Assembly: GCA_949297285.1 (NCBI GenBank) | Contig: CASFRL010000049.1 | Coordinates: forward strand, 1 to 35,620 | From: an uncultured Bacteroidales bacterium | GTDB lineage: Bacteria > Bacteroidota > Bacteroidia > Bacteroidales > Coprobacteraceae | DNA length: 35,620 bases | Reading direction: 5' to 3' | In this document: one piece after another, positions 9,494 through 18,424 of the stretch | Position numbering within the stretch: position 1 is the stretch's first letter | How the letters are laid out: every line of letters starts with the position of its first letter | Translations under genes and position numbers: made by a program | The notes under the pieces: model-generated | Told to the model about the DNA's origin: nothing | The model's database searches: none | The model's input: only the letters and a program-made list of their open reading frames with translations

Positions 9494-9504
9494 AGATCCT
9501 GTTG

Positions 9505-11046
9505 TTATTTCTTTGTCAATGTTATAAGAGGAATCATCATCTCTTCCATGGAGATGCCTCCATGTTGAAACGTATCTTTGTAATATCCTACATAATAGTT
9601 GTAATTATTGGGGTAGGCCAGGAAATCCCGGTTTGTTGCGAAAATGTAACTCGAGCTCACATTGGGCGACGGAAGTCCAAAACGGTTCGGGTTCTTGATT
9701 TCGTAAACCTGTTTGGGGTTATAACTCATATTTTTCCCTACCTTATAGCGCAGATTGGTATTTGTATTGCGGTCTCCTATAACCTTGATCGGATTATCGA
9801 CATTGATGGTTCCGTGGTCTGTTGTCAGTATGATTTTGTAATCGGTTTCTGCAATTCGTTTAAAAAGGTCGAGAGCCGACGAATGCTTGAACCACGATTC
9901 GGTCAGTGAGCGGTATGCCGCATCCGTAGACGCCAATTCCCGAATCATTTTCGATTCGGTACGGGCATGGGATAGCATATCTACAAAATTTAAAACACAA
10001 ACATTCAACTGATGCCGTTCCAGTTGAGGAAAGTTTTGTATCAATTTGTCACCGAATTGCGTTTCGTTGATTTTATTATAAGAAAAACTGTATTTTTTAC
10101 GGAATCGGTCGATTTGAGTTTGAATTAACGGTGCTTCATTCAGGTTTTTCCCTTCTTCTTCTTCCTCGTCGACCCAGAGTTCGGGAAACATTTTCGAGAT
10201 CTTGTCAGGCATCAGTCCCGAGAATATGGCATTTCTTGCATATTGGGTTGCTGTGGGCAAAATGCTGAAATATAACTCTTCGTTAAATGTGTAATATTCG
10301 CTTAGTAAGGGCTTTATCATTCTCCACTGATCGAGTCTGAAATTGTCGATCAAGATGAAAAAAATCTTTTCTCCTTGATCCAATAGCGGAAATATGCGGT
10401 TTTTAAACAACTCGTGACTCATTAAGGGGTGTTCGTCCGAAGTAACCCATTTCTCGTAATTCTTCTTGACAAACTTGGCAAATGCAGAGTTTGCTTCGGT
10501 CTTTTGCATTTTCAACAGGTCGCCCATGTTGCTGTCGGTCTCTTGCAATTCCAGTTCCCAAAATACCAGCTTTTTGTACACCTCATACCAATCTTCCCAA
10601 GAGAAAGAGTCGTTGATTTGAGTGCTTATTTTATTGAATTCTTGTTGATATCCCGATGTTGCTTTTTCAGAGATGATCTCTTTTTGGTAAAGATTTTTCT
10701 TGATCGACAAGAGTATCTGGTTTGGGTTTACCGGTTTTATCAAATAGTCGGCTATTTTATTTCCGATTGCTTGCGTCATGATATTTTCCTCTTCGTTTTT
10801 GGTTATCATGACTACCGGAACATCCGGGTTTGACTCTTTAATGCGGCTAAGTGTTTCCAATCCGCTTAGTCCGGGCATATTTTCGTCCAATATGATCAGA
10901 TCGAAATGTTCCTTCTCAGACAGTTCCAAAGCATCGCGTCCGTTCGAGACCGTGATGACTTCGTACCCTTTTTGTTTTAAAAAAAGAATATGAGGTTTTA
11001 GTAAATCGATTTCATCGTCAGCCCAAAGAATCAGTTCGTTTCTCAT
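9505..11046 (-). CDS. porX: PorX-like response regulator with PglZ domain
   Basis: Two-component regulator of type IX secretion in Bacteroidota. The receiver domain (1-120) shows the acidic pair D10-D11, phospho-acceptor D54 in [10 protein letters not shown]82 and K104. A helical linker (about 130-220) leads to a PglZ domain of the alkaline-phosphatase superfamily. Candidate metal and active-site residues there include D234 (LIDNFR), a Thr in LPTATQYAR (265 or 267), D356 and H360 (FVDMLSH), D410-H411 (TTDHGT) and H495 (FQHGG). There is no DNA-binding domain; in characterised PorX the output is a phosphodiesterase activity together with an interaction with the sigma factor SigP. It follows porW by 13 bases and precedes tsaE by 11. 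No histidine kinase gene (porY) is in the window. Confidence 0.92.
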   Translation of the reverse strand: MRNELILWADDEIDLLKPHILFLKQKGYEVITVSNGRDALELSEKEHFDLIILDENMPGLSGLETLSRIKESNPDVPVVMITKNEEENIMTQAIGNKIADYLIKPVNPNQILLSIKKNLYQKEIISEKATSGYQQEFNKISTQINDSFSWEDWYEVYKKLVFWELELQETDSNMGDLLKMQKTEANSAFAKFVKKNYEKWVTSDEHPLMSHELFKNRIFPLLDQGEKIFFILIDNFRLDQWRMIKPLLSEYYTFNEELYFSILPTATQYARNAIFSGLMPDKISKMFPELWVDEEEEEGKNLNEAPLIQTQIDRFRKKYSFSYNKINETQFGDKLIQNFPQLERHQLNVCVLNFVDMLSHARTESKMIRELASTDAAYRSLTESWFKHSSALDLFKRIAETDYKIILTTDHGTINVDNPIKVIGDRNTNTNLRYKVGKNMSYNPKQVYEIKNPNRFGLPSPNVSSSYIFATNRDFLAYPNNYNYYVGYYKDTFQHGGISMEEMMIPLITLTKK

Positions 11047-11059
11047 ATAAGCAGCCTAT

Positions 11060-13822
11060 TTATTGGTTTTGTTCAAGAAAATGGAAATATTCATCAAAAC
11101 TTCGCCCTTCGAGCAACAGCTTGAAGTTCGATTCGCTAATCATTACCGGTCTGACGGCATCGGGGAATTTTATCCCTTTTTCATTTCCGATCATACGACG
11201 GTAAAGCGTTAGTTCGTCAAAGTTATTAAATCCTTTGATAACAAGCATGCTAATTTCGTTAAAGGAGATTATTTCCAGATCAAAATCTTTAATCAGGAAG
11301 TTCGTAAAATTATATTTGGCGACATCGAATATTAGTTGGTTTGCTGAAATACTGTCTGTCGGATATACCAAAACCAGCAAATGAGGCGATTCTTTGTCCA
11401 TCGTAAACGGCGCTATCGAGTCGGTTGCCATACCGATCGAGTCATTTTCCAGATTATTTCCTAAACGCATTTCCCAGATATTCGATTTTCCGGTACCGGA
11501 CAAGACCGATTTCCCTTGGGCGATTCCTTTCAGCATATCTGTTGCCAAAGGACTGACGTCTTCGGTCGGGTATTTTTCCAATAATTCTTTCAATCCGCCT
11601 TTGAACTCTTCGATTTTTTTCTCGTTTACATAAGCGAGAGCGTTTATCAACATGAATTTTGGCATCAGTTTCGACAACGGATATGTTTTTTTCATGTGAT
11701 CATACAGCTCATGTACCTCTTCGTTGCGATTTTCCAGATAGGCCTGATAGGTTTTGTTGTAGATAGAATCCTGCATCGAATCCATTTTTCGCATGTTGTC
11801 GAGATAATTCGGGTCGGCCAGAGCAACGGCATATTTGCTTTCCGGAAAATCTTTTATAATGCGGTTTTTGTAAGTATCGGCCATTGTGATGTCCCCTAAT
11901 CGCATATACATTAAATAGGTATTGTAATAGGCTTCGAGCCGGAACTCATTCTCCGGAAATTCTTGGTCAAGACGGTTGAATGCCGCCAATGAGGCCTCGA
12001 AATCTTCCAGTTGATTTTTTAGAATGATTCCCATATTGAAAAGTCCGTCGCTGATTATTTCGTCTGAGATGGCAATATCTTCGGGTGTCAACGGAAGTTG
12101 TTGTATATAGAATTCCGGTTTATGAGGGTCGTTGCTTGCTTCAGGTATCGTATCCGATGCGGCGCCGTCGCCCGTTTCGACTCCTTCTTCCTCATCGTAT
12201 GCCGTATCCTCACTTCCGGTCAGGTCGTCCATAGAGAACGCTGCTTTGTCGCGTCGCCGCCAATCGTCTTCCAGTTTTCGGCGTCCCCATTTCCTTTGGA
12301 ACTCGGTTTTTCCTGCCGATACTAAAGCCGGATTGTAGAAATACCATGCGTTGCTTCCGTTACCGAAATTCATGGTCGGAATCGTTGGCTGTTGAGCCCC
12401 GCCTTGATTCATGAGTTGAGGCATATTATTCTGTTGTTCGGCAAGATATGCTTCACGCTGAGCCTCCTCTTCTGCTTTTTTTTCGGCAGCGATGAGCTCA
12501 TCGATTTTTTGCTGTATAATCTTCATCCTTTCCGGTTCGGGCAATGCGGCTAATTGTTGCAAACTGTCTTGCAACTCGACATTCTGGGCATGAATTGCCA
12601 ATTCGTCGAGAACCTCAGACCGTTTGGCCAATAGAGCATAGTCTGGATAGGTTTCGTCGATCAACGGAACCGCTTCGGCATAGCACGGTTGAGCCTTGGT
12701 ATATTTTCGTTGATTGAAATAGATATTTCCCAACGTCAATTGGCTGATGGCTTTCTCTACGCCTTCGCGGGTACTCTTTTGTGCGGCGAGTATATAATTT
12801 TTTATGGCATTTGCGGTATCCTGCCGTGAAAGATACAAATTTCCCAGAGCATAATAAATCTGATCCAGATATTCCTTGTTCTTGGGATTCTTAGCCATTT
12901 TATTCAGGTTTTTGGCGATCTTTTCTATATCGCCGCCCGGGAATACTTCGGTCTGTTTTATCCGGGCATTTAATTCGGTCCTGTAAGGAGGACTCATTTT
13001 TATTACTTTCCCGAAAGTCTGATAAGCGGCTTGATTGTTTCCCGTCAAGGCATATAATTGGGCTAACAAGAAATTCATTCGTATTTTTTGAGCCTTTTTG
13101 TTTTCGGCCTTTATTGCCGTTTGTAAATAGGGAATGGCCTGCTTATATTCTCCATTTAGAATCAGAAAATCAGCATTTACGGTCGAGAACCAGCTATTCA
13201 GTTTTGCCGGAAGGCCGTCATTGTTGATTTTTTGTAAAATATCTTCAGCTTCGTATGTCCAACCCATCTCCAGATAACAACGGGCAAGCCAGATTTTTGA
13301 TTCGGCAATCAACTCGGGTTTCCACGTAAAATGGCGGGTGATGTAAATAAATGTCGCCGATGCTGCAAGAAAGTCGCCTTTGTAGAATTGCGCCTTTCCC
13401 ATCAGCAGCCATGCATTGTGGATAAAAGGATTAAATTCTCCCCGGTTTATGTATTCCCGATATTTAGGGTCGTTCATTTTGTTCGGATTCCGTTTGGGCT
13501 TCTTCTGGATAGAGTGTAATTTTATGGCTTTCTGACACTTCTCTATCGCACGGTCGAAACTCCCGTTCGGTTTTGTCTCTTTGGGATTTCTGTATGCACT
13601 GACCGGATGCAGATGAAGTAACCGGGTGAAATTATCTTCATAACTGTCCTCCATATTTTTCAACTGCTCTTTGTAACTTTCGATACCGTTGAAATAGACA
13701 TTGTAACGGGTTGTCATCGCCTGATAAGAACGGCTGAGTTTTGTGTTCTTTTTTACCGAACAGGATATTACGGTAAATAAACACAAAACGATAAAGGCGA
13801 TATGAAGATATATTTGTTTCAA
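11060..13822 (-). CDS. porW: PorW/SprE-like type IX secretion lipoprotein with TPR repeats
   Basis: Large outer-membrane lipoprotein (920 residues), lipobox ending VISC (C21). Successive TPR-like helical pairs cover about 140-420 (for example AWLLMGKAQFYKGDF, LLAQLYALTGNNQAA, LTLGNIYFNQRKYTKA). A charged coiled region follows near 435-470 (EKKAEEEAQREAYLAEQQ). Then comes the segment NAWYFYNPALVSAGKTEFQRKWG, typical of PorW/SprE. An acidic low-complexity stretch and a second helical repeat block (about 590-700) lead to the C-terminal domain. In Porphyromonas gingivalis PorW, and in Flavobacterium SprE, this protein is needed for type IX secretion. The direct junction with porX supports the assignment. 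I saw no promoter immediately upstream, so it may be read through from the metal permease 76 bases before it. Confidence 0.88.
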   Translation of the reverse strand: MKQIYLHIAFIVLCLFTVISCSVKKNTKLSRSYQAMTTRYNVYFNGIESYKEQLKNMEDSYEDNFTRLLHLHPVSAYRNPKETKPNGSFDRAIEKCQKAIKLHSIQKKPKRNPNKMNDPKYREYINRGEFNPFIHNAWLLMGKAQFYKGDFLAASATFIYITRHFTWKPELIAESKIWLARCYLEMGWTYEAEDILQKINNDGLPAKLNSWFSTVNADFLILNGEYKQAIPYLQTAIKAENKKAQKIRMNFLLAQLYALTGNNQAAYQTFGKVIKMSPPYRTELNARIKQTEVFPGGDIEKIAKNLNKMAKNPKNKEYLDQIYYALGNLYLSRQDTANAIKNYILAAQKSTREGVEKAISQLTLGNIYFNQRKYTKAQPCYAEAVPLIDETYPDYALLAKRSEVLDELAIHAQNVELQDSLQQLAALPEPERMKIIQQKIDELIAAEKKAEEEAQREAYLAEQQNNMPQLMNQGGAQQPTIPTMNFGNGSNAWYFYNPALVSAGKTEFQRKWGRRKLEDDWRRRDKAAFSMDDLTGSEDTAYDEEEGVETGDGAASDTIPEASNDPHKPEFYIQQLPLTPEDIAISDEIISDGLFNMGIILKNQLEDFEASLAAFNRLDQEFPENEFRLEAYYNTYLMYMRLGDITMADTYKNRIIKDFPESKYAVALADPNYLDNMRKMDSMQDSIYNKTYQAYLENRNEEVHELYDHMKKTYPLSKLMPKFMLINALAYVNEKKIEEFKGGLKELLEKYPTEDVSPLATDMLKGIAQGKSVLSGTGKSNIWEMRLGNNLENDSIGMATDSIAPFTMDKESPHLLVLVYPTDSISANQLIFDVAKYNFTNFLIKDFDLEIISFNEISMLVIKGFNNFDELTLYRRMIGNEKGIKFPDAVRPVMISESNFKLLLEGRSFDEYFHFLEQNQ

Positions 13823-13898
13823 ATGTGATTCTCTGATTAAAAACTCTTTATAAAATAACCTCTAAAATGCTGTTTTATTGCCTTTAACTGTAAAAATA

Positions 13899-14720
13899 TC
13901 AATGCTTCGCCTTTTTTAAGCGGCTGCCCCATACCGACAATCTGGCTATTCCGTAAAAAATTACCAGAATAAATACGATACATGCTCCTGCAGGGACATT
14001 GATATAGTAAGAAATTATGAGCCCGATTATTCCCGATAATATACTGAGTATAACCGAACTGTAAATGATCTGTTTATATCGGTTGAAAAATAGGTCCGAT
14101 ATCATTTGCGGGACCGTGAGAAGAGACATCAGTAACATGATTCCCACCAGCCGGATCATAAGGACGACGCAGACCGATACCAGGAATGTCATGCCGTATT
14201 CGATCAGGCGCACCGGAAGTCGGCGGGTTGCCGCAAAATCTCTGTCGAAAGCCACATAAACGATGTGGCGGTAAAATAAGATAAACGCAAGAATCAACCC
14301 TGCCGTATAGAGTGAAAACAACGTTAAATCGGCATGGGTAATTGTCAATATATTTCCGAATAAGAACCCGCTTAATTCGGGGGTATACCCGGGTGTCATA
14401 AAAATGCAGATGATACCGATAGCCATGCCCAATGCCCAGAATGCTGCGATAGCCGAATCTTCACGAACTCCGTTCTTTCGCGACATCCATTCTACTCCGA
14501 GAGCCGACAGTACGGCAAAAAACAGAGCCGAAAGGGTCGGGCTGATGCCGAGAAAAAATCCGAGCCCCAAGCCTCCGAACGATGCGTGGGTGATACCTCC
14601 CGTAATGAATACCATGCGGCGGGTAACAATATAGGTGCCTATGATACCTCCGGCCAATCCGATCAGGATGATGGCGAGCAGGGCGTTCTGAAAAAAAGTG
14701 TATTGTAATATATCTGACAT
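13899..14720 (-). CDS. Metal ABC transporter permease (ABC-3 / ZnuB-TroC family)
   Basis: Polytopic membrane protein (273 residues) with about eight hydrophobic segments. It carries family features such as GGITHASFGGLGLGFFLG (about 40-58) and the loop LLMSLLTVPQMISDLF. It is the membrane subunit of a zinc- or manganese-type importer and needs an ATPase (ZnuC-like) and a substrate-binding lipoprotein; neither gene is adjacent, so they must be encoded elsewhere. It starts 28 bases after the preceding small membrane gene and is probably part of the aroA-led run. Metal specificity cannot be read from the sequence. Confidence 0.87.
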   Translation of the reverse strand: MSDILQYTFFQNALLAIILIGLAGGIIGTYIVTRRMVFITGGITHASFGGLGLGFFLGISPTLSALFFAVLSALGVEWMSRKNGVREDSAIAAFWALGMAIGIICIFMTPGYTPELSGFLFGNILTITHADLTLFSLYTAGLILAFILFYRHIVYVAFDRDFAATRRLPVRLIEYGMTFLVSVCVVLMIRLVGIMLLMSLLTVPQMISDLFFNRYKQIIYSSVILSILSGIIGLIISYYINVPAGACIVFILVIFYGIARLSVWGSRLKKAKH

Positions 14721-14748
14721 GGCGAATTAAAAAAAATAGATGAAAATA

Positions 14749-15171
14749 TTAAGTATTTCCCCTACGCTCCGACACAATGAGCATGATCTCGTCTTTTAAC
14801 GAATCGGGCAACTCTATGCCGCGGAGTTGAAGACTCCTTACCCATCCGGCTACTTCTTCACTGCGTAGCGTATATAATACCTCTTCAAATTCGGCCGTCT
14901 CGTCGGCATTGTAATTGTCTGACTGGCGACCTTTGAACCTGTCGAGTTCTTCATCATCATAATATTCTATATCTTTGCTTACTGCGGCGAGCAAACTTTC
15001 TTTCTCACAAACTTCATGCATGCCACAGCACTCGGGATCTCTCTTTTGCGGTTGCGCTGGCTCGATAACCTCTCCTGACTCTATTTTTTGTTTTAATTTC
15101 CGTTTATAATGTTTGTCTATCCATGCCGAAACAAATCCCAAGACAATGATAGAGGCTATTATGTATAACAT
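14749..15171 (-). CDS. Small single-pass membrane protein of unknown function downstream of aroA
   Basis: I take the ATG at 15171, 11 bases after the aroA stop; the longer frame starts inside aroA and would add 19 polar residues in front of a membrane anchor. The 140-residue protein has one N-terminal helix (LYIIASIIVLGFVSAWI), a basic stretch (KHYKRKLKQK) and a cysteine cluster, ECCGMHEVCEK. An acidic helical C-terminal domain contains YYDDEELDRFKGR and VAGWVRSLQLRGIELPD. I have a memory of similar Bacteroides proteins carried under uninformative names, but I do not know a function. The C-C-x(4)-C arrangement could bind metal, which would be notable beside a metal permease; that is speculation. 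Confidence 0.65.
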   Translation of the reverse strand: MLYIIASIIVLGFVSAWIDKHYKRKLKQKIESGEVIEPAQPQKRDPECCGMHEVCEKESLLAAVSKDIEYYDDEELDRFKGRQSDNYNADETAEFEEVLYTLRSEEVAGWVRSLQLRGIELPDSLKDEIMLIVSERRGNT

Positions 15172-15182
15172 CTTTTTCGTTT

Positions 15183-16406
15183 TTATTGTTTCCGTATTTC
15201 GAATCCGGCATTTTTCAGATCGTCCCAAAAGGCAGGATATGATTTTGCAACCACTTCCGGATTGTTGATGTTGATACCTGGATAAATGAATGATGCTGGC
15301 GCAAAAGCCATGGCCATGCGATGATCATCGTATGTGTCGATCGAGACTGATTTTGCTGCTTCGCATCGGGTCCCGTCCCATTCGAGAATAGAATCACGGA
15401 TATCGGTAATCGGATAGCCCAGTTTTTTTAATTCTCTCTTCAAGGCTTCGATGCGGTCGGTTTCTTTGATTTTAAGAGACTGCAACCCCGAGAAATGGAA
15501 AGGTATATTTTTGAATGCGCAAGTTGTTACTAACGTTTGTGCCAGATCGGGTTGATCCGAGAGGTCGAGCGTCAACTTTTTGCACCACTTGCCGTTGTGC
15601 GTAAGTCGTATGCCGGTTTGGGTATATTGTGTGTTTATGCCCAGTGGAATAAAAAATTTAGCTATTTGAGAATCCCCTTGTACACTGTTTTTTTGCAATC
15701 CTTGCAGTTCTATTTTTGCCGTAGGTGACAATGCGGCTATTTCATACCAATAAGATGCGGCAGACCAATCCGATTCTACCCGAAACGCGATCGGTTTGTA
15801 TTCTGACGGGGCTACCCGTATGATATTATCCTTCCATTGAGCCGTAACGCCGAACTGTTTCATCATCTGTAATGTCATCTGGATGTATGGCTTGGAGATA
15901 ATCTTCCCCGATAGCGTGAGTGTCAACCCCTCTTTCATATAAGGGGCGATCATTAGCAGAGCCGAAATATATTGCGAACTGACATCCCCGTTCAGCGTCA
16001 GCGCGCCACCCTCTAAGGCACTTCCGAATATGCGGAGAGGCGGAAATCCCTCTTTTTCGATGTATTCGATGCGTCCGCCCAATGATCGGATTGCATCGAC
16101 CAATAGGCCGATAGGGCGCTGTTTCATTCGTTCAGATCCGGTAATCGTCCATTCCCCTACGATTTTAGATAAGAATGCCGTCATAAACCGCATGGCCGTA
16201 CCTGCTGCATGAATATCAAAATGATTGTCATTCGATTCAAGCGCTTGTACCATTACTTGTGTATCGTCGCAATCCGATAGATTTTGAATGTCGTATGGAC
16301 TATAACTCAGAGCGTTTAAAATCAAAGCCCGGTTGCTGATACTTTTGGATGCCGGTAACTTTACCGTTGTCTGGCAAGAAGATGGTGCCGTGATTTGGAT
16401 ATTCAT
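15183..16406 (-). CDS. aroA: 3-phosphoshikimate 1-carboxyvinyltransferase (EPSP synthase)
   Basis: Shikimate-pathway enzyme joining shikimate-3-phosphate and phosphoenolpyruvate. Its 407 residues are slightly shorter than the roughly 427 of E. coli AroA. Visible motifs: LPASKSISNRALIL (about 18-31, phosphate-binding), AAGTAMRF (67-74, PEP-binding loop), SSQYISALLM, the KIKETDRIEAL helix and YDDHRMAMAFA near the C-terminus. The residue equivalent to E. coli Pro101 is Phe74. It heads a minus-strand run with the small membrane gene, the metal permease, porW, porX and tsaE, and has a TAnnTTTG element just upstream. Confidence 0.95.
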   Translation of the reverse strand: MNIQITAPSSCQTTVKLPASKSISNRALILNALSYSPYDIQNLSDCDDTQVMVQALESNDNHFDIHAAGTAMRFMTAFLSKIVGEWTITGSERMKQRPIGLLVDAIRSLGGRIEYIEKEGFPPLRIFGSALEGGALTLNGDVSSQYISALLMIAPYMKEGLTLTLSGKIISKPYIQMTLQMMKQFGVTAQWKDNIIRVAPSEYKPIAFRVESDWSAASYWYEIAALSPTAKIELQGLQKNSVQGDSQIAKFFIPLGINTQYTQTGIRLTHNGKWCKKLTLDLSDQPDLAQTLVTTCAFKNIPFHFSGLQSLKIKETDRIEALKRELKKLGYPITDIRDSILEWDGTRCEAAKSVSIDTYDDHRMAMAFAPASFIYPGININNPEVVAKSYPAFWDDLKNAGFEIRKQ

Positions 16407-16435
16407 GTTATTTCATTTCTTCTGATCGATTCGTG

Positions 16436-16443
16436 CAAAAATA
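16436..16443 (-). promoter_or_regulatory. -7 promoter element for aroA
   Basis: The minus strand reads TATTTTTG (TAnnTTTG), placing the transcription start near 16430 and giving a leader of about 25 bases before the aroA ATG at 16406. The nearest TTG (16457-16459) is only 13 bases away, so the -33 half is poor. Confidence 0.4.
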
Positions 16444-16545
16444 GCGAAAAATAAAACAATATTGAGGACGATTTAAAATTTTCCGAATAAAAAACTATAC
16501 GGATTCTTTAAAAAACTTTTTCGGGTTTGTCTTGATGTAGATTAT

Positions 16546-16574
16546 CCGAAGGACAGCGTACGCTTGATTTTCGG
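16546..16574. repeat. Nested palindrome upstream of aroA
   Basis: AGCGTACGCT (16555-16564) is a perfect 10-base palindrome, enclosed by CCGAA (16546-16550) and TTCGG (16570-16574). It lies about 140 bases upstream of the aroA start and 117 bases downstream of the preceding minus-strand gene. It could be an operator or a transcript-end structure. No T run follows. Confidence 0.4.
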
Positions 16575-16690
16575 ACGATCTAAAATAATTTGGAAAATAC
16601 CTCTTATTTGTCGTAAACAATACCTGCAAAAATCAAAAACAACTTCGGTGATTTTAGGAGAAAGGGGCTCTTGTTACATAAAAGGCGTTG

Positions 16691-17320
16691 TTAGATTAGT
16701 TGTATTCTGATGCCGAAAGATAGGCTTAAAATGTCAGAAAACCTGACATACTTATTGGTACATGCATTTAAAATATAAAGGTCACAAGTGCTTAACTCAT
16801 AGAAAAAAGATACGGTTCGATGAGTAAATTTCTTATCGTGAAAAGAAATCCTTTGTCCGAATTGTATATGATTGCGTATTTTAGTAGAAAACCAATAATA
16901 ACCGTTTGGATATTTTTTGGGCTCTTTGATCCATAAATTCCCGTCAAAAATAGTGTTTATGTATATACCGCAACTGAGAGGCTGCAAACTCCAGTTTTCC
17001 CCAAGCCTGACCGACCAAGGTACATAGTTCTCTCGCAATGTCATTGTAAGTTTTGTCCTGTCGTTGCTGAAAGACGGGACAAAACCCAACATAACTTCTG
17101 TTTCCCAACTCTTGTTATGTCCATAATTCCATCCCGCGCCTGCCGAAAGCAACCCCATCCCTCCGGCATATTGAATTTTTGTATAACGAGGTATCATTTT
17201 TTGCCATACGGTGAGAAGTTGCCGGTTTGCCTCTTCTACTTCTGTTTCTGTTTGAGCAAAGAGGCTTAGCGGATATATTGAAAACAAAATTGTCAGTATG
17301 TTAGAAAAAAACTTCTTCAT
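16691..17320 (-). CDS. Predicted outer membrane protein paired with a metallophosphoesterase
   Basis: Exported protein of about 209 residues with a signal peptide (MKKFFSNILTILF... ending SLFAQ). The rest is rich in alternating aromatic and polar strands (AGGMGLLSAGAGWNY, WETEVMLGFVPSF, SVSFFYELSTCDLYI-like) and ends LSLSFGIRIQLI, which suggests a small beta-barrel. I take the ATG at 17320 (MKK), which overlaps the upstream phosphoesterase by 20 bases; the alternative ATG at 17332 overlaps it by 32. The overlap implies translational coupling. I recall conserved Bacteroidota proteins with this pattern next to phosphoesterases, but no function. Confidence 0.65.
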   Translation of the reverse strand: MKKFFSNILTILFSIYPLSLFAQTETEVEEANRQLLTVWQKMIPRYTKIQYAGGMGLLSAGAGWNYGHNKSWETEVMLGFVPSFSNDRTKLTMTLRENYVPWSVRLGENWSLQPLSCGIYINTIFDGNLWIKEPKKYPNGYYWFSTKIRNHIQFGQRISFHDKKFTHRTVSFFYELSTCDLYILNACTNKYVRFSDILSLSFGIRIQLI

Positions 17321-18122
17321 AACTGTATTCATTTTGTGTTAAAGTAAATAACAGGTAGCTGCGTTTGTTTATAGAAGGACACCCATAATATATGATTCCA
17401 TCTTCAAAAATATCGGTCTCGCTTGTGTTATGTTCGTGAGCATGCAGACAGAAACGAAGGTTCTTGAAATTTTTCAGGGTATAGTGAAAATACTCCGCCA
17501 CATTATTGTTGAACTGGTCACAATACGGCTTAGAATGCATTACCGCAACAGTCTGAGTATATTCATCTTGTCGGGTTCCCATTTCTGAATTTAAGAAGCC
17601 GAAATCCGGGACGGGATGCGAATAATCATATTCAAGGGCATTTGTGTTTAAACAGATAAACTTGGTTTTCCCTGCGATAAAAGAAAAATTGTCAGCACCG
17701 AATATCTCCTCAAAAACAGCACTCCCGTTTCCCAGTACGTCATGATTCCCGATGAGGGTAACATAAGGGACATTTAACTTATTCATAATATCACGAGCCC
17801 AGATAAATTCCCGAGTCAATCCAAAGTCTGAAATATCACCTCCATGTATGACAAAATCTATGTCGTTTCGGGTATTTACGTGATTTACAAAAGCCTCGGT
17901 CTCGTCATAACAACGTTGACTATCACCCATGAGGATAAAACGAATAGATTCTTTTGATGAACATCTGTTTTCAAGTTCCTCGATTTGGGTGAGGTTCACC
18001 TCTTTATCTCCATAAATACGAGTATCATACGGGTGGTATTCGATCAATTCACATCCCGAAAAACAGCATATCTCCGTGTAAAGAATAATTTTTGCAATAT
18101 CTTTTTTTATCGATTCAAGCAT
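17301..18122 (-). CDS. Calcineurin-like metallophosphoesterase, putative lipoprotein
   Basis: Protein of 273 residues with the dimetal phosphoesterase signature: GDSQ (D67, Q69 where many members have D-x-H), GGDISD (D96), GNHD (N126, H127), MHSKP (H196) and HAHEH (H227, H229). The N-terminus is unusual: MLESIKKDIAK precedes a short hydrophobic stretch and FSGC (C24), followed by ELIEYHPYDT, which looks like a mature lipoprotein start. The signal segment is therefore atypically polar; export is likely but not certain. It is followed by, and overlaps, an outer membrane protein gene, so the two probably act in the same envelope process. The substrate is unknown. Confidence 0.8.
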   Translation of the reverse strand: MLESIKKDIAKIILYTEICCFSGCELIEYHPYDTRIYGDKEVNLTQIEELENRCSSKESIRFILMGDSQRCYDETEAFVNHVNTRNDIDFVIHGGDISDFGLTREFIWARDIMNKLNVPYVTLIGNHDVLGNGSAVFEEIFGADNFSFIAGKTKFICLNTNALEYDYSHPVPDFGFLNSEMGTRQDEYTQTVAVMHSKPYCDQFNNNVAEYFHYTLKNFKNLRFCLHAHEHNTSETDIFEDGIIYYGCPSINKRSYLLFTLTQNEYSYEEVFF

Positions 18123-18139
18123 ATGTGAGATTAAAAAAA

Positions 18140-18147
18140 CAAATGTA
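18140..18147 (-). promoter_or_regulatory. -7 promoter element for the phosphoesterase gene
   Basis: The minus strand reads TACATTTG, a perfect TAnnTTTG, 17 bases upstream of the ATG at 18122. The start point would give a very short leader. No -33 TTTG is seen at the right distance. Confidence 0.35.
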
Positions 18148-18424
18148 ATGGGAATGAATTGTCGGGAAAGTCCTGATTTTCTCTAAAAATGCTCTAATCG
18201 TAACTTTTTATAGTGTTTTTCCTTTTATGAAATGAACCCGAATGATTCCTTTTTATCTTTCCTGAATATATAGATACTTTTTTTTTGCCGTTTTTTAGTC
18301 GCATCAGGTATGACTCTTAAAGCGTATCGAATAAATTAATTTTTCAAAAACAGAAAAATAATAAGTAAAATGAGAGAAAATAAGTAAAAATAGAAAAATA
18401 CAACGCTGAAAAATAATTTATTAT

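Noticed and set aside
15171..15228. Longer N-terminus for the gene downstream of aroA
   Set aside because: It would start inside aroA and place polar residues before a membrane anchor; the ATG 11 bases after aroA is the better start.
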